From Mycolicibacterium sp. CBMA 247 (GTDB taxonomy: Bacteria > Actinomycetota > Actinomycetes > Mycobacteriales > Mycobacteriaceae), in the NCBI RefSeq assembly GCF_009729095.1, contig NZ_VTGX01000001.1, forward strand, positions 1,240,001-1,304,000: 64,000 nt of DNA, read 5' to 3'. A program made the translations under genes and the position numbers. Below, piece by piece: positions 19,188-28,181 of the stretch. How positions within the stretch are numbered: the first letter of the stretch is position 1; each line of letters starts with the position of its first letter. The notes beneath the pieces were generated by a model. It did not search any database, was not told the DNA's origin, and worked only from the letters and a program-made list of their open reading frames with translations.

Positions 19188-20639
19188 CTAACCACCGACT
19201 TGGGGTAGCTCGTCGGCGGCGATCTCACACGGTGTCTTGGCGCCGGGCGCCACCAGCTGCTCGCCCGGCGGAACCGGGGCGACAAGCGGCGCAACGGTGG
19301 GCGGCGCAGGTTGCGGTTCGACCGCGGTTTCGGCCGGGACCGCCACGTCAGCCGCATCTTCGGCGACCGTCTCGCCGTCAGCAGCCACATCCGTGGCCTG
19401 GCCATCCTCGGCTGCAGCATCTTCGGCTGCTTCGTCGTGGTTCGAGCCGTGGTCTTCTTCTTTGTCGTCTGGCTCGTCGGCGTTGTCCACATCGTCGGCC
19501 ACGTCGGAGGTGCCCGGTATGTCGAGTTGCCCGGGCAGCGCAGTGTCGGCGATCGACCCCGCCGATCCGTCTGCGGTCGATCCGATCAACCCGCCGAACA
19601 AGTCTGCGAGTTGTCGACCGATGCCAGACAACCCTGATCCGACATCAGGCACGCCGCCCAGGCCGGGCAATCCACCGCCGCCGAGGCTCTGCCCGATACC
19701 TGACGGTTGGGCGAGAGCCGGAACCGCTGAATCAAAAGGTGCGCCGGCCGGGGAAATCAGCTCGGCGCCAAGGGGCGAAGCGGCAGCCGGCACCCCGGCA
19801 GGCGTCGTCGCCGGGGGAACCGGCGCACTCGCCGGGGGCATGGTGAATCCGGCCGGCATCGCCACACCCCCACCGGTTTCTGGAGCCCGGTCGGAGGCCG
19901 GGGCCAGTCCGGTGCGGGCCGGCGCGCTCGATGCAACCCAGGCCGGACCGAGGTCTCCCGGGATACCGAACACCGGCAGCGCCTCGGCTCGCAGCGCGGC
20001 GATCGCGTCCGCGTACGCATCGGCCACTGCGAGCGTCGTGCCGCGCATCGCCGTCAGCCAGTCCCCACCAATATCGTTGGACACGAACGGTTTCACCTGC
20101 TTGTCGATCAACTCGCTGGCGGCCGAGCGGTCCCCCACGCCGGTGCTCACGGTCCGCGCCGCCGCGAGCCACATATCGCGGCGCCCAGCCTGGCGGCCCT
20201 CGATCTGAACCGCGGCAGTGGCCTTGGCGTCCACCGCCTGCCACAGGTTGTCGCGAAGCCGGGCCAATGTGGCTGCAGCGCCACGGATCCCCGTGGCCAC
20301 CTGAGCCGCGGACGTCGCGTGGCGGGACAGAAAATCCGCCGACGCCTGAGCACCGGTGCCCTGCCATGCTTGCGACAGGTTCTGGAAATGGCTGTCCTGC
20401 AACTGCAGTGCTTGATCGGCCACGGCAGCGGTGGCCGTCAGTGCCGCACATTCGGTATCCAGCACCCGCAGGTCCAGGCCGTCCTCGGTGGCATACCAGT
20501 CGCGCACCTGATAGCGATGCCGCGTCAGATCCGGGTGCAGGAACCCGAGCAGATGACAGGCCCAGACGTATTCCGCGATGGTGTCGACGGCGGCCTGCCC
20601 CTCATCCAACCGGGCCGCGACATCGACGCTGGCCGCCAC
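19188..20639 (-). CDS. Rv3439c-like hypothetical Ala/Pro-rich protein
   Basis: 483 residues. The first ~240 residues are helical and Ala-rich, with WQGTGAQASADF near residue 90 resembling WXG100-type helical hairpins. The rest is a Pro/Ala/Gly linker followed by an acidic stretch (Asp/Glu from ~370) and a Val/Pro-rich tail. No signal peptide or membrane segment is clear. Its position next to glmM and an ESX-like small protein matches Rv3439c-Rv3440c-glmM in M. tuberculosis. It may be a type VII secretion-associated protein, given the WxG-like hairpin and its small upstream partner, but this is inference. Confidence 0.75.
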   Translation of the reverse strand: MAASVDVAARLDEGQAAVDTIAEYVWACHLLGFLHPDLTRHRYQVRDWYATEDGLDLRVLDTECAALTATAAVADQALQLQDSHFQNLSQAWQGTGAQASADFLSRHATSAAQVATGIRGAAATLARLRDNLWQAVDAKATAAVQIEGRQAGRRDMWLAAARTVSTGVGDRSAASELIDKQVKPFVSNDIGGDWLTAMRGTTLAVADAYADAIAALRAEALPVFGIPGDLGPAWVASSAPARTGLAPASDRAPETGGGVAMPAGFTMPPASAPVPPATTPAGVPAAASPLGAELISPAGAPFDSAVPALAQPSGIGQSLGGGGLPGLGGVPDVGSGLSGIGRQLADLFGGLIGSTADGSAGSIADTALPGQLDIPGTSDVADDVDNADEPDDKEEDHGSNHDEAAEDAAAEDGQATDVAADGETVAEDAADVAVPAETAVEPQPAPPTVAPLVAPVPPGEQLVAPGAKTPCEIAADELPQVGG

Positions 20640-20642
20640 GGC

Positions 20643-20948
20643 TCAGCCCACCCGGGCCGCGGCGCGAGCATCGGCGACCGCATACCGATCGATTGAGCTA
20701 CGCAGGACGGCCGCGACCTCGGCGCCGGCCCGCGACCATCGACGCAAGCCGTCCGTCAACTCGTCTACGGCGGTCCGCACCGCGTCGCCGGCGGCAACAT
20801 GGGCCTGCCCGGCGGAGGCACCGTCGAACACCGGTCCACGCAGGCGGTCTCGCACTACGGAATCAAGGTTGTCGGCAACCGTGTCGTATCCGGCGGCCAC
20901 TGACGACAATGCCGCGGCGTCGACGCGAGCGGCAGCTAGTTCTCCCAT
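20643..20948 (-). CDS. Rv3440c-like WXG100-type small helical protein
   Basis: 101 residues from the ATG at 20948 (MGELAAARVD); the longer frame overlaps glmM and is rejected. It is all-helical and Ala-rich with a central turn near FDGASAGQAH and a later LRRWSRAGAE, the size and pattern of ESX-associated helical-hairpin proteins. It ends 3 bases from the Rv3439c-like gene and lies 37 bases downstream of glmM, the same order as in M. tuberculosis. It may form a heterodimer with the N-terminal part of the next gene product. Confidence 0.75.
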   Translation of the reverse strand: MGELAAARVDAAALSSVAAGYDTVADNLDSVVRDRLRGPVFDGASAGQAHVAAGDAVRTAVDELTDGLRRWSRAGAEVAAVLRSSIDRYAVADARAAARVG

Positions 20949-20985
20949 GCCCGGTTTAGACGCAGCCGGGCGCCACACGGTTCCG

Positions 20986-22326
20986 TCAGGCCGAGTGGCC
21001 GCTGACCGATTCGGCCACCCGCACCGCGAGCGATCGGGCCGTGTTCTCATCGGCGGCCTCGACCATCACCCGGACCACCTGCTCGGTACCCGAGGGCCGC
21101 AACAGGATTCGGCCGGTATCGCCGAGTTCGGCCTCGGCCTGGGCCACCGCGGACTGCACGGATGGCGCCTCGGCCACCGCAGCCTTGTCGTCGACCTCGA
21201 CGTTGATCAGAACCTGCGGCAACGTGCGCATCGGCTCAGCAAGGGCAGCCAAGGTGGCGCGGGTCTGGGCCATCCGCGACATCAGCCGCAGGCCGGTGAC
21301 GATGCCGTCACCGGTCGTCCCCAGGCCGGGCAACACGATGTGACCAGACTGCTCACCACCGAGGGAGAATTCGCCGGCCCGCAGCTCCTCCAGGACGTAG
21401 CGGTCCCCGACGCTGGTGGTGCGAACCTCGATGCCGGCCGCCCGCATGGCCAGGTGCAATCCCAGGTTGCTCATCACGGTGGCCACCAGAGTGTTGGAGG
21501 CCAGCTCGCCGGCCGCCTGCATGGCCAGCGCCAGCACCACCATGATCGCGTCGCCGTCGATCACCCGGCCGTCGGCGTCGACCGCCAGGCACCGGTCGGC
21601 ATCGCCGTCGTGCGCCAGCCCCAGATCGGCGCCGTGCGCGGCGACGGCGGCCTGCAGCACCTCCATATGGGTGGACCCGCAGCCGTCGTTGATGTTGAGG
21701 CCATTGGGCTCGGCATTGATCGCGATGACATTGGCACCCGCGGCCCGATAGGCCCGCGGCGCGGCCGCCCACCCGGCCCCGTGCGCGCAATCGACCACGA
21801 CCGTGAGCCCGTCGAGCCGCGTGGTGACGGCCTTGCCGGCGTGGCGCAGGTAGCGGTCCAGCGCATCCTCGGCGTCGAGCACCCGGCCGATGCCTGCGCC
21901 GGTCGGGCGCTGTCCCGGTCCGGAGTTGACCAGTTCCTCGATGCGGTCCTCGGCGGCATCATCGAGCTTGTGCCCGCCGGGACCGAAGATCTTGATGCCG
22001 TTATCGGGCATCGGGTTGTGCGAGGCGGAGATCATCACGCCGAAATCCGCATCGTAAGCGCTGGTCAGGTAGGCCACCGCAGGTGTCGGCAGCACACCGA
22101 CCCGCAGGGCGTCCACACCCTCACTGGTGATACCGGCGATCACCGCGGCTTCCAGCATCTCGCCACTGGCTCGCGGATCGCGGCCCACCACGGCCACCCG
22201 ACGGCCAAGGCCTGTGGAGTTGCCGAGACGCCGCGCGGCCGCCGAACCGAGTGCCACTGCCAGTTCGGCAGTCAGATCGCGATTAGCGACCCCGCGCACC
22301 CCATCGGTGCCGAACAGTCGACCCAT
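20986..22326 (-). CDS. glmM: phosphoglucosamine mutase
   Basis: 446 residues from [12 protein letters not shown], the invariant start of GlmM. The phosphoserine loop reads SASHNP with the active Ser at residue 102, and the metal loop DGDADR is present. It converts glucosamine-6-phosphate to glucosamine-1-phosphate for UDP-GlcNAc, hence peptidoglycan and arabinogalactan linker synthesis. The longer frame to 22416 adds residues with no family match. It sits downstream of rplM-rpsI in the usual mycobacterial order, here with an exported protein gene between. Confidence 0.96.
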   Translation of the reverse strand: MGRLFGTDGVRGVANRDLTAELAVALGSAAARRLGNSTGLGRRVAVVGRDPRASGEMLEAAVIAGITSEGVDALRVGVLPTPAVAYLTSAYDADFGVMISASHNPMPDNGIKIFGPGGHKLDDAAEDRIEELVNSGPGQRPTGAGIGRVLDAEDALDRYLRHAGKAVTTRLDGLTVVVDCAHGAGWAAAPRAYRAAGANVIAINAEPNGLNINDGCGSTHMEVLQAAVAAHGADLGLAHDGDADRCLAVDADGRVIDGDAIMVVLALAMQAAGELASNTLVATVMSNLGLHLAMRAAGIEVRTTSVGDRYVLEELRAGEFSLGGEQSGHIVLPGLGTTGDGIVTGLRLMSRMAQTRATLAALAEPMRTLPQVLINVEVDDKAAVAEAPSVQSAVAQAEAELGDTGRILLRPSGTEQVVRVMVEAADENTARSLAVRVAESVSGHSA

Positions 22327-22503
22327 GCCCTCAAACTTCTCATAATTGGCCGCCGGAGACACAACCGACGAGGTCAGCGACCATGCCGCGGCTGAACCGA
22401 TACCCGATCGTGACACCCGATGGGGATACCCGATCTAGATCACCGGAACACTCCGATCACCGCCCGCGGATCGGGCACGGGCGGTGACCGGCGTCAGTGG
22501 TCG

Positions 22504-22938
22504 CTAGCCGCCTTCGCTACCCGACGAGGACCGGCTGCCTCCCGGAGCCGGAACCGTCGTGGGCGCGACGCTGTGCGGCGCGGTCCCCTCGGCTGCGCCA
22601 CTACCCGAGGCACCGGGGCGCTCAACGCTGCTGCTCTGGCTGAACGAGATGGTCCCCAGGTTGTTGGTGCAGACCACGTGGTCGGCGCCGTTCGTGTCGA
22701 CCGCCTGGGCGGCGGTGGTCAGCGAGGCCGTGTCGGTGTTCCCGCATACCCCTGCCGCGATCTGGGCGGCCGCGGCGGCGTCGATGTTCTGTAGAACCGC
22801 GACGTTGCCGAGCGTCAGGTTCACCTTGCCGTCGCCGATGGTGTCAGGCGCCGCACTGGCGATACCAAGACCGACGGTAAACAGTAGCGATCCACCAAGG
22901 ACCGCTCCCGCGGTCGCTGTCTTTACGAAGTTCCCCAC
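22504..22938 (-). CDS. exported hypothetical protein with Ser/Pro-rich tail
   Basis: 144 residues from the GTG at 22938, which has a strong GGAAGGAGC site; the longer frame is rejected. The N-terminus is a signal peptide (VKTATAGAVLGGSLLFTVGL, then ASAAP). The mature part has two cysteines (AGVCGN and VVCTNN) and Asn/Val/Leu-rich strands, then a Ser/Gly/Pro-rich C-terminus. The VCGN context is faintly reminiscent of chaplin-type surface proteins, but length and repeats differ, so no family is claimed. A terminator separates it from rpsI, so it has its own promoter in 22939-23150. Confidence 0.75.
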   Translation of the reverse strand: MGNFVKTATAGAVLGGSLLFTVGLGIASAAPDTIGDGKVNLTLGNVAVLQNIDAAAAAQIAAGVCGNTDTASLTTAAQAVDTNGADHVVCTNNLGTISFSQSSSVERPGASGSGAAEGTAPHSVAPTTVPAPGGSRSSSGSEGG

Positions 22939-23153
22939 AATTGCTCCTTCCGATGGGAAAACGGCATCCGGTCCCCCGACGTCGCTACGACGTTCACCGG
23001 TGGCAGGAACGTCCTGCGGGCACGACCCTGCTGACGCAAAGTGGTCCCCTGCTCTCCGCCCAGAGGTCTTCCACGTGGCAGCCGTCCTCAAACCCTGGAA
23101 ACGGATAAACATTGCCCGGGTGGCTATCCGTCGAGGTCACCTGGGCATAAAAC

Positions 23154-23192
23154 AAACCCGCCGGGTGTGTACCTGACACACCCGGCGGGTTT
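23154..23192. terminator. strong bidirectional intrinsic terminator
   Basis: A perfect 17-base inverted repeat (23154-23170 and 23176-23192) with a 5-base loop. The outer arms are A-rich on one side and T-rich on the other. In the minus orientation the stem is followed by TTTGTTTTAT, so it should terminate the rplM-rpsI transcript; the plus orientation also ends in T-rich sequence. The remaining ~200 bases to the exported-protein gene show no other structure I can name. Confidence 0.85.
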
Positions 23193-23215
23193 GTTCGTCC
23201 GTAAGGACAGAAAGA

Positions 23216-23733
<518 letters not shown>

Positions 23734-23737
<4 letters not shown>

Positions 23738-24177
23738 TGGGCCACCTGCTTGATCTCGTACGGAACCGGCTGCTGCGCGGCGTGCGGATGATCCGGGCCG
23801 GCGTACACCTTCAGCTTCTTCTGGATCTGCCGACCGAGCTTGGTGTGGGGCAGCATGCCGATGATCGCGTTCTCGACGACGCGGGTCGGGTGCTTCTGCA
23901 GCAGCTCACCGATGGTGCGCTTGCGCAGACCGCCGGGGTAACCCGAGTGGCTGTAAGCGAACTTGTTGGTGAGCTTGTTGCCGCTGACGGCAATCTTGTC
24001 GGCGTTGATGACGATGACGAAATCGCCACCATCGACATTCGGCGTGAATGTCGGCTTGTGCTTGCCGCGCAGCAGATTGGCAGCTGCCGCGGCGAGCCGG
24101 CCGAGCACCACGTCTTGGGCGTCGATGACGTACCACGAACGTGTGGTGTCACCCGCCTTCGGCGTGTACGTAGGCAC
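23734..24177 (-). CDS. rplM: 50S ribosomal protein L13
   Basis: 147 residues from the GTG at 24177, preceded by AAGAGG eight bases upstream; the longer frame is not supported. Typical L13 blocks are present: [43 protein letters not shown] and [14 protein letters not shown]. It is the first gene of the rplM-rpsI operon. In M. tuberculosis esxU-esxT lie directly upstream; here about 11.6 kb of other genes intervene. Confidence 0.97.
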
Positions 24178-24537
24178 AGCGCTTACCTCTTCTTCTCGGG
24201 TTGAGCCCCGGGTAATCCGGGTGTCGGTCGCGGCGCATGTACGCAGTTTTCCCGGCGACCGACGTTGACCCGGGACCCGCTCGCCCAAAAGGGCAGCACA
24301 CACCAACGGAGCAGCTTACCGGTCCGCTTCCACGCAGGTCAAAACGCCCTTGCGGGGGCTGGCGCGGACCCACCGGCTCAAGACCGCGCCTCACGTCACA
24401 CGGTGTCTACAACCCTCCTAGAGAATTCACACGGGAGACGCATCGCAGTTCCCAGATTCCCGGCGTGCACTGGTGTTGCAGATGGCTACGCAGCCGGGAG
24501 CAAGATCCACCACCCGAGGAACGAAGGGCTCAACACA
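24178..24537. promoter_or_regulatory. rplM leader and divergent intergenic region
   Basis: About 360 bases without a gene. The half near rplM holds a 45-base element (24226-24270) that recurs at 25654-25698, plus a GCCC-TTTT-GGGC hairpin and a CCCGG...CCGGG pairing. Together they could form a structured L13 leader. The other half should hold the promoter of the small exported gene at 24538. No start sites can be fixed by eye. Confidence 0.5.
24226..24270. repeat. imperfect 45-bp direct repeat, copy A
   Basis: Matches 25654-25698 in the same orientation over about 45 bases with roughly six mismatches; GGTCGCGGCGCATGTAC and TTCCCGGCGACC are shared. This copy is in the rplM leader. The repeat brackets the three small exported genes. 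Confidence 0.7.
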
Positions 24538-24819
24538 ATGGCTGCCGAAAAGAACGTCAGTATCCGAGCGATTGCGGCGATTGCCGGCGGCGGCGCTGTT
24601 GTGGCGCTGGGTTGGCTGAGTGTGACGTCGGGCGGGCACAGCGCGTCGGTGGCGCTCCACTCGCCCCCCGCTCCCCCGACCGTGACGTCGCCAGCCATGA
24701 CACTGGGCGCGACAACGACGACGGGCGTACGGGCGCCCGCCGCCATGGCGACGCCGAAGGCGCACCCGAACATCACCGGCCCTGCGGCATTGCCGTCAGA
24801 GGAAGCCGGCCTGCCCTGA
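24538..24819 (+). CDS. small exported or membrane-anchored hypothetical protein
   Basis: 93 residues from the ATG at 24538. The N-terminus is a signal peptide or anchor (IRAIAAIAGGGAVVALGWLS), followed by a Ser/Thr/Pro/Ala-rich tail without cysteines. I do not recognise a family with a known function. It is monocistronic and converges on the next gene, with a terminator hairpin at its stop codon. Confidence 0.65.
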   Translation: MAAEKNVSIRAIAAIAGGGAVVALGWLSVTSGGHSASVALHSPPAPPTVTSPAMTLGATTTTGVRAPAAMATPKAHPNITGPAALPSEEAGLP

Positions 24820-24850
24820 CAGCGGCCGCCGTCACTGTCGCTGTCAGGGC
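24813..24850. terminator. convergent terminator hairpin
   Basis: A 10-base perfect stem (GCCCTGACAG with CTGTCAGGGC) and an 18-base loop lie between two convergent small genes, starting at the stop of the left one. No long T run follows, so efficiency is uncertain. Confidence 0.6.
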
Positions 24851-24854
24851 CTGT

Positions 24855-25274
24855 CTAGTGCTTCTTGCCGGAAGCGGCCTGCGCTTGGTCCTGCGCGGCC
24901 TGCTGTTGAGCAGCTTGGATCGCCGCGCGACCCTCCGGGCTGCCCGCGGAGCTACCGGGAGCGGTGGCCGAGGCGACTGCCTTGTCGCAATTGAGGGACA
25001 CGAGCGTCTGCTTGGCCGCCGAGCCCCCAGTATTAGGCGGCGCCTGCACATTACGGTCCTGTTGACGGGTGACGACGCAGTCTGACCAGGATTCGCGGTC
25101 GCCGACGGTCGTCTCCACCACCGGCGAATACCCGGCTCCGCTGAGCGCGCCCGAGGCATCGCTGTACTTCTGGCCTACGACATCGGGCGACGATGCGTGC
25201 GCAACCCCACTCACCACGAGAGACGCCAGAGGAGCGGCGAGGGCGGCCGCCACCCCGAAAACGCGCGCTGACAT
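24855..25274 (-). CDS. exported protein with PASTA-like segment
   Basis: 139 residues from the ATG at 25274, preceded by GGAAGA at good spacing. The GTG 12 bases earlier has its ribosome site too close. It has a signal peptide (VFGVAAALAAPLASLVVSG, cleavage near AHASS). The mature part begins SPDVVGQKYSDASGALSGAG, which resembles a PASTA or beta-lactam-binding-like repeat, and has two cysteines. The tail is Gln/Ala-rich and ends in basic residues. It is probably a cell-envelope protein, and is co-directional with the next small exported gene 15 bases upstream. Confidence 0.7.
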   Translation of the reverse strand: MSARVFGVAAALAAPLASLVVSGVAHASSPDVVGQKYSDASGALSGAGYSPVVETTVGDRESWSDCVVTRQQDRNVQAPPNTGGSAAKQTLVSLNCDKAVASATAPGSSAGSPEGRAAIQAAQQQAAQDQAQAASGKKH

Positions 25275-25289
25275 ATGTTCTTCCACTTC

Positions 25290-25547
25290 CTATTTCGCCG
25301 TCGGAGGTGTTGTGGCCGTGACCGTGCTGCCGAGTTTCATCGGGCCGACCACGGGCTGAGTGAACATGGTGTTCGTCGGGGCATCACCGGATCCGGCCAG
25401 GGGGCTGCCCGGGCCCTCAGGCCATCCCTCGGGGTGCGCGAACGCGAATGTCGCCATCGCGGCCATCGCGGCGACGCCGAGCAGTAGTCCGAGAACTTGT
25501 ATACGACGGTGCCCGTTACGCTTCAGCTGACGATGGTCTGTGCTCAT
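25290..25547 (-). CDS. small exported hypothetical protein
   Basis: 85 residues from the ATG at 25547 (MSTDHRQLKR). A basic N-terminus and one hydrophobic segment (VLGLLLGVAAMAAMATFAFA) give a signal peptide or anchor. The short mature part is Pro/Thr-rich with no cysteines. The family is not recognised. It lies 15 bases upstream of the PASTA-like gene, so the two form an operon. Its start overlaps a TGA in the upstream frame. Confidence 0.6.
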   Translation of the reverse strand: MSTDHRQLKRNGHRRIQVLGLLLGVAAMAAMATFAFAHPEGWPEGPGSPLAGSGDAPTNTMFTQPVVGPMKLGSTVTATTPPTAK

Positions 25548-25653
25548 GGCACATATGTGACGCCCGAATTCTGTAGGGCAGACTGCCACCGGACTGTGGG
25601 ATTGCTGAGCCAGGAAACTCCGAGCTTTCCACCAGCATTCTCACGGTTGGCAG

Positions 25654-25698
25654 GGTCGCGGCGCATGTACTCGGCATTCCCGGCGACCTACGTTGCCC
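25654..25698. repeat. imperfect 45-bp direct repeat, copy B
   Basis: Second copy of the element at 24226-24270, same orientation. It overlaps the end of the decayed phosphatase gene and lies upstream of the small exported pair. Confidence 0.7.
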
Positions 25699-25969
25699 TG
25701 GTCAGGACACCCGGTCCTGCTGGTCGGGCACCACGCTCTGCCCACACCCGCACCACCGGCTCCGCCGATGCGGAGATGATCCGGACATCGAAACCGTTGG
25801 CGCGCAAGGTTTCCACCAGATCCTGCATCTGCGGGTAGTACCGCACCCAGCCGGTCTCCGTCTCGACGGCCGACTACTGCGCCGACTCCGTGCCTGAGCC
25901 GCACCCGGCAGCGGTCAGCACCGCGCTCACCGCGGCAACGAGAAGGGACAGCGGTGCGCCTGAGGTCAT
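25688..25969 (-). pseudogene. decayed HAD-family phosphatase lipoprotein gene
   Basis: An ATG at 25969 shares bases with the eutC stop (TGATG). It encodes a lipoprotein-like signal (LLVAAVSAVLTAAGCGSG), then meets an in-frame TAG after about 31 codons. The same frame continues with YYPQMQDLVETLRANGFDV and ISASAEPVVRVWAE, a block I recognise from secreted HAD phosphatases of the phosphorylcholine-phosphatase type. After a one-base shift the frame reads VVPDQQDRVS and stops, resembling that family's C-terminus. Roughly 90 of an expected ~350-400 codons remain, and the N-terminal catalytic DxDxT region is gone. Intact versions could release choline or ethanolamine from phospho-esters, which fits its place at the end of the ethanolamine operon. 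Confidence 0.7.
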
Positions 25970-26769
25970 CAAGGGTTCCCGTCAGGTGAGTTCGACTCAG
26001 TGAGTTCGATGACGCCCGGGGTGCCGAGAGCCGAGGTCCGTGAGGTGTCCTTCAGGTCGACGCCGGAGCGGCCCAGCGCCAGCGCACCGTCAACCAAACC
26101 GGCCGCCACCCGCGCGGCTTCGGCGTATCCCAGGCCGTCGGGCGGGTGGATGTTGGAGATGCAGTTGCGGTCGGCGTCGGTGCGGCCGGGCATCGGCAGG
26201 TGGGTGAGGTAGATGCCCAGGCTGTCGGCGACGCTCAGACCGGGCCGCTCCCCGATGATGACGAGCACCGTCCGCATGTGGGCCTGCGCTGCGACGTGGT
26301 CGCCGAGGGTGACCCGGGCCTGCGTCGCAATCACCGGCGGGGCCAGTGTGTAGCGGTCCTGCAACTGGGCCACCAGTGCCGTCAGCAGTGCTGCGCCGTG
26401 GCGATCCAGTGCGGTCGGCGACAGCCCGTCGGCCAGCACGAAGCCGATGTCGGCCGGGGTGTCGGGCACCTGCATGCCGTCGGCGGGCGTGCGGCCAAGA
26501 TCGGGACGGCGCAGATATTCGTCACGTGAGGTGGCGCGGCTGGTCACCACGGTCGGCTCACCGATGCCCACCGCACGGACCTGTTCGGACAACTTGTCGA
26601 CGTCCAGCGGTACGTGCACGGCGTCGCGGGCGGCGGCATGCGCCGCGGCCAGTTCCAGTACCCGGCGGGTGGGCAGTGCGTTGCCGGCCCGCCCCAGCCC
26701 GATCCTGGCCTGGGTGGTCTTGCGCAGCTCGTCCCAGAACTCTTGAACCGCAACCTCATTCGAACTCAT
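25969..26769 (-). CDS. eutC: ethanolamine ammonia-lyase small subunit
   Basis: 266 residues with EutC blocks: QARIGLGRAGNALPTR near the start, PTVVTSRATSRDEYLRRPDLGR, VLADGLSPTALDRHGA and VIIGERPGLSVADSLGIYLTH. With EutB it forms the adenosylcobalamin-dependent lyase that converts ethanolamine to acetaldehyde and ammonia. The start overlaps the eutB stop (ATGA), giving coupled synthesis of the two subunits. Confidence 0.95.
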   Translation of the reverse strand: MSSNEVAVQEFWDELRKTTQARIGLGRAGNALPTRRVLELAAAHAAARDAVHVPLDVDKLSEQVRAVGIGEPTVVTSRATSRDEYLRRPDLGRTPADGMQVPDTPADIGFVLADGLSPTALDRHGAALLTALVAQLQDRYTLAPPVIATQARVTLGDHVAAQAHMRTVLVIIGERPGLSVADSLGIYLTHLPMPGRTDADRNCISNIHPPDGLGYAEAARVAAGLVDGALALGRSGVDLKDTSRTSALGTPGVIELTESNSPDGNP

Positions 26770-28181
26770 GATGTCTCCGCCGAAGTCAGCGACCGCAGCA
26801 CCGAACGCTCCAGGTCGAACGGGGTCAGCTTGCCGGAGTCGTCGACCATGCCCACACTGCGCAGCCAGGTCTCGAACTCGGGGGCGGGCCGCAGGCCGAG
26901 GGTGCGCCGGGTGGTCAGCACGTCGTGGAACGACAGGCTCTGGTAACCGAGCATGACGTCGTCGGCGCCCGGCACCGTGATGACGAACGCCACCTGCGCC
27001 GCGGCCAGCAACGTCAGCAGGGTGTCCATGTCGTTCTGGTCGGCCTCGGCGTGGTTGGTGTAGCAGACGTCCACACCCATCGGCAGGCCGAGCAGCTTGC
27101 CGCAGAAGTGGTCTTCCAGGCCGGCCCGGATGATCTGCTTGCCGTCGTAGAGGTACTCCGGCCCGATGAACCCGACGACCGTGTTGACCAGCAGCGGTTG
27201 CAGGTCGCGGGCCACCGCGTAGGCGCGGGTTTCGAGGGTCTGCTGATCCACGGGCTTGCCGCCGACGCCTAGGTGCGCGCCCGAGCTCAGCACCGAGCCC
27301 TGCCCGGTCTCCAGGTACATGACGTTGTTGCCGACGGTGCCGCGGTTGAGGCTGCGCGCCGCCTCATTGCCCTCCCGCAGCAACTGCAGGTTCACCCCGA
27401 ACGCAGAGTTGGCACCCTCGGTGCCCGCGATGGACTGGAACATCAGGTCCACCGGCGCGCCGGCCTCGATCAGCCCGATCGTGGTGGTGACGTGCGACAG
27501 CACGCAGGACTGGGCGGGGATGTCGTAGCGCGTGCGGATCGAGTCGAGCAGGTAGAGCAGGTCGGCGGTGGCTTGCGGGGAGTCGGTGGCCGGGTTGATC
27601 CCGATCACCGCATCACCGCATCCCAGCAGCAGCCCGTCGAGCACCGCCGCGGCGATCCCGCGGGGGTCGTCGGTCGGATGGTTGGGCTGCAGCCGGGTGG
27701 CCAGGGTGCCACGGGTGCCGACGGTGGTCCGGAACGCCGCGGTCACCTCAGCGGCGGCCGACACCGCGATCAGATCCTGGTTGCGCATGATCTTGCTGAC
27801 GGCCGCAACCATTTCCGGGGTCAGCCCCGGCGCGACGGCGGTCAGCCGCTCGGCGCTGTGATCATGCGCCGCGGTGTCCATCAGCCAGTCCCGCAGCCCG
27901 CCGACGGTCAGATGTGAGATCGTCGAAAAGGCTTGGCGGTCATGGCTGTCCATGATCAGCCGAGTCACCTCATCGGTGTCATAGGGCACCAGTTCCTCGT
28001 TGAGGAAGATGTCCAGCGGCAGGTCCGCGAGCACCCAGGCGGCCGCGGCGCGTTCACCGTCGTGCTCGGCCGCGCAGCCGGCGAGTTGATCGCCGGAGCG
28101 CAGCGGAGTGGCCTTGGCCATCACCTCGACCAGACCGTCGAAGCTGTAGGTCACCCCCGAGACCTGCTGGTGGTACTTCAT
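26766..28181 (-). CDS. eutB: ethanolamine ammonia-lyase large subunit
   Basis: 471 residues from MKYHQQVSGVTYSF; the longer frame overlaps the permease and is rejected. EutB hallmarks include FLNEELVPYDTDEVTR, LQPNHPTDDPRGIAAAVLDG, GINPATDSP and ETGQGSVLSSGAHLG. It is the catalytic TIM-barrel subunit that binds ethanolamine and the B12 cofactor. It overlaps both neighbours by four bases. No EutA reactivase, microcompartment shell gene or EutT is in the window, so the enzyme is presumably cytosolic. Confidence 0.96.
   Translation of the reverse strand: MKYHQQVSGVTYSFDGLVEVMAKATPLRSGDQLAGCAAEHDGERAAAAWVLADLPLDIFLNEELVPYDTDEVTRLIMDSHDRQAFSTISHLTVGGLRDWLMDTAAHDHSAERLTAVAPGLTPEMVAAVSKIMRNQDLIAVSAAAEVTAAFRTTVGTRGTLATRLQPNHPTDDPRGIAAAVLDGLLLGCGDAVIGINPATDSPQATADLLYLLDSIRTRYDIPAQSCVLSHVTTTIGLIEAGAPVDLMFQSIAGTEGANSAFGVNLQLLREGNEAARSLNRGTVGNNVMYLETGQGSVLSSGAHLGVGGKPVDQQTLETRAYAVARDLQPLLVNTVVGFIGPEYLYDGKQIIRAGLEDHFCGKLLGLPMGVDVCYTNHAEADQNDMDTLLTLLAAAQVAFVITVPGADDVMLGYQSLSFHDVLTTRRTLGLRPAPEFETWLRSVGMVDDSGKLTPFDLERSVLRSLTSAETS

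Noticed and set aside
20578..22395. 605-codon open frame on the plus strand opposite glmM and Rv3440c-like genes
   Set aside because: glmM is certain on the other strand; the antisense product has no recognisable motif and spans several real genes.
25556..25687. Short frame reading MRRDPANRENAGGKLGVSWL and on to a TGA overlapping the next ATG
   Set aside because: It looked protein-like and ends in an ATGA junction, but it lacks a ribosome site, has mixed third-position GC and begins inside the repeated 45-bp element; I could not support it as a gene.
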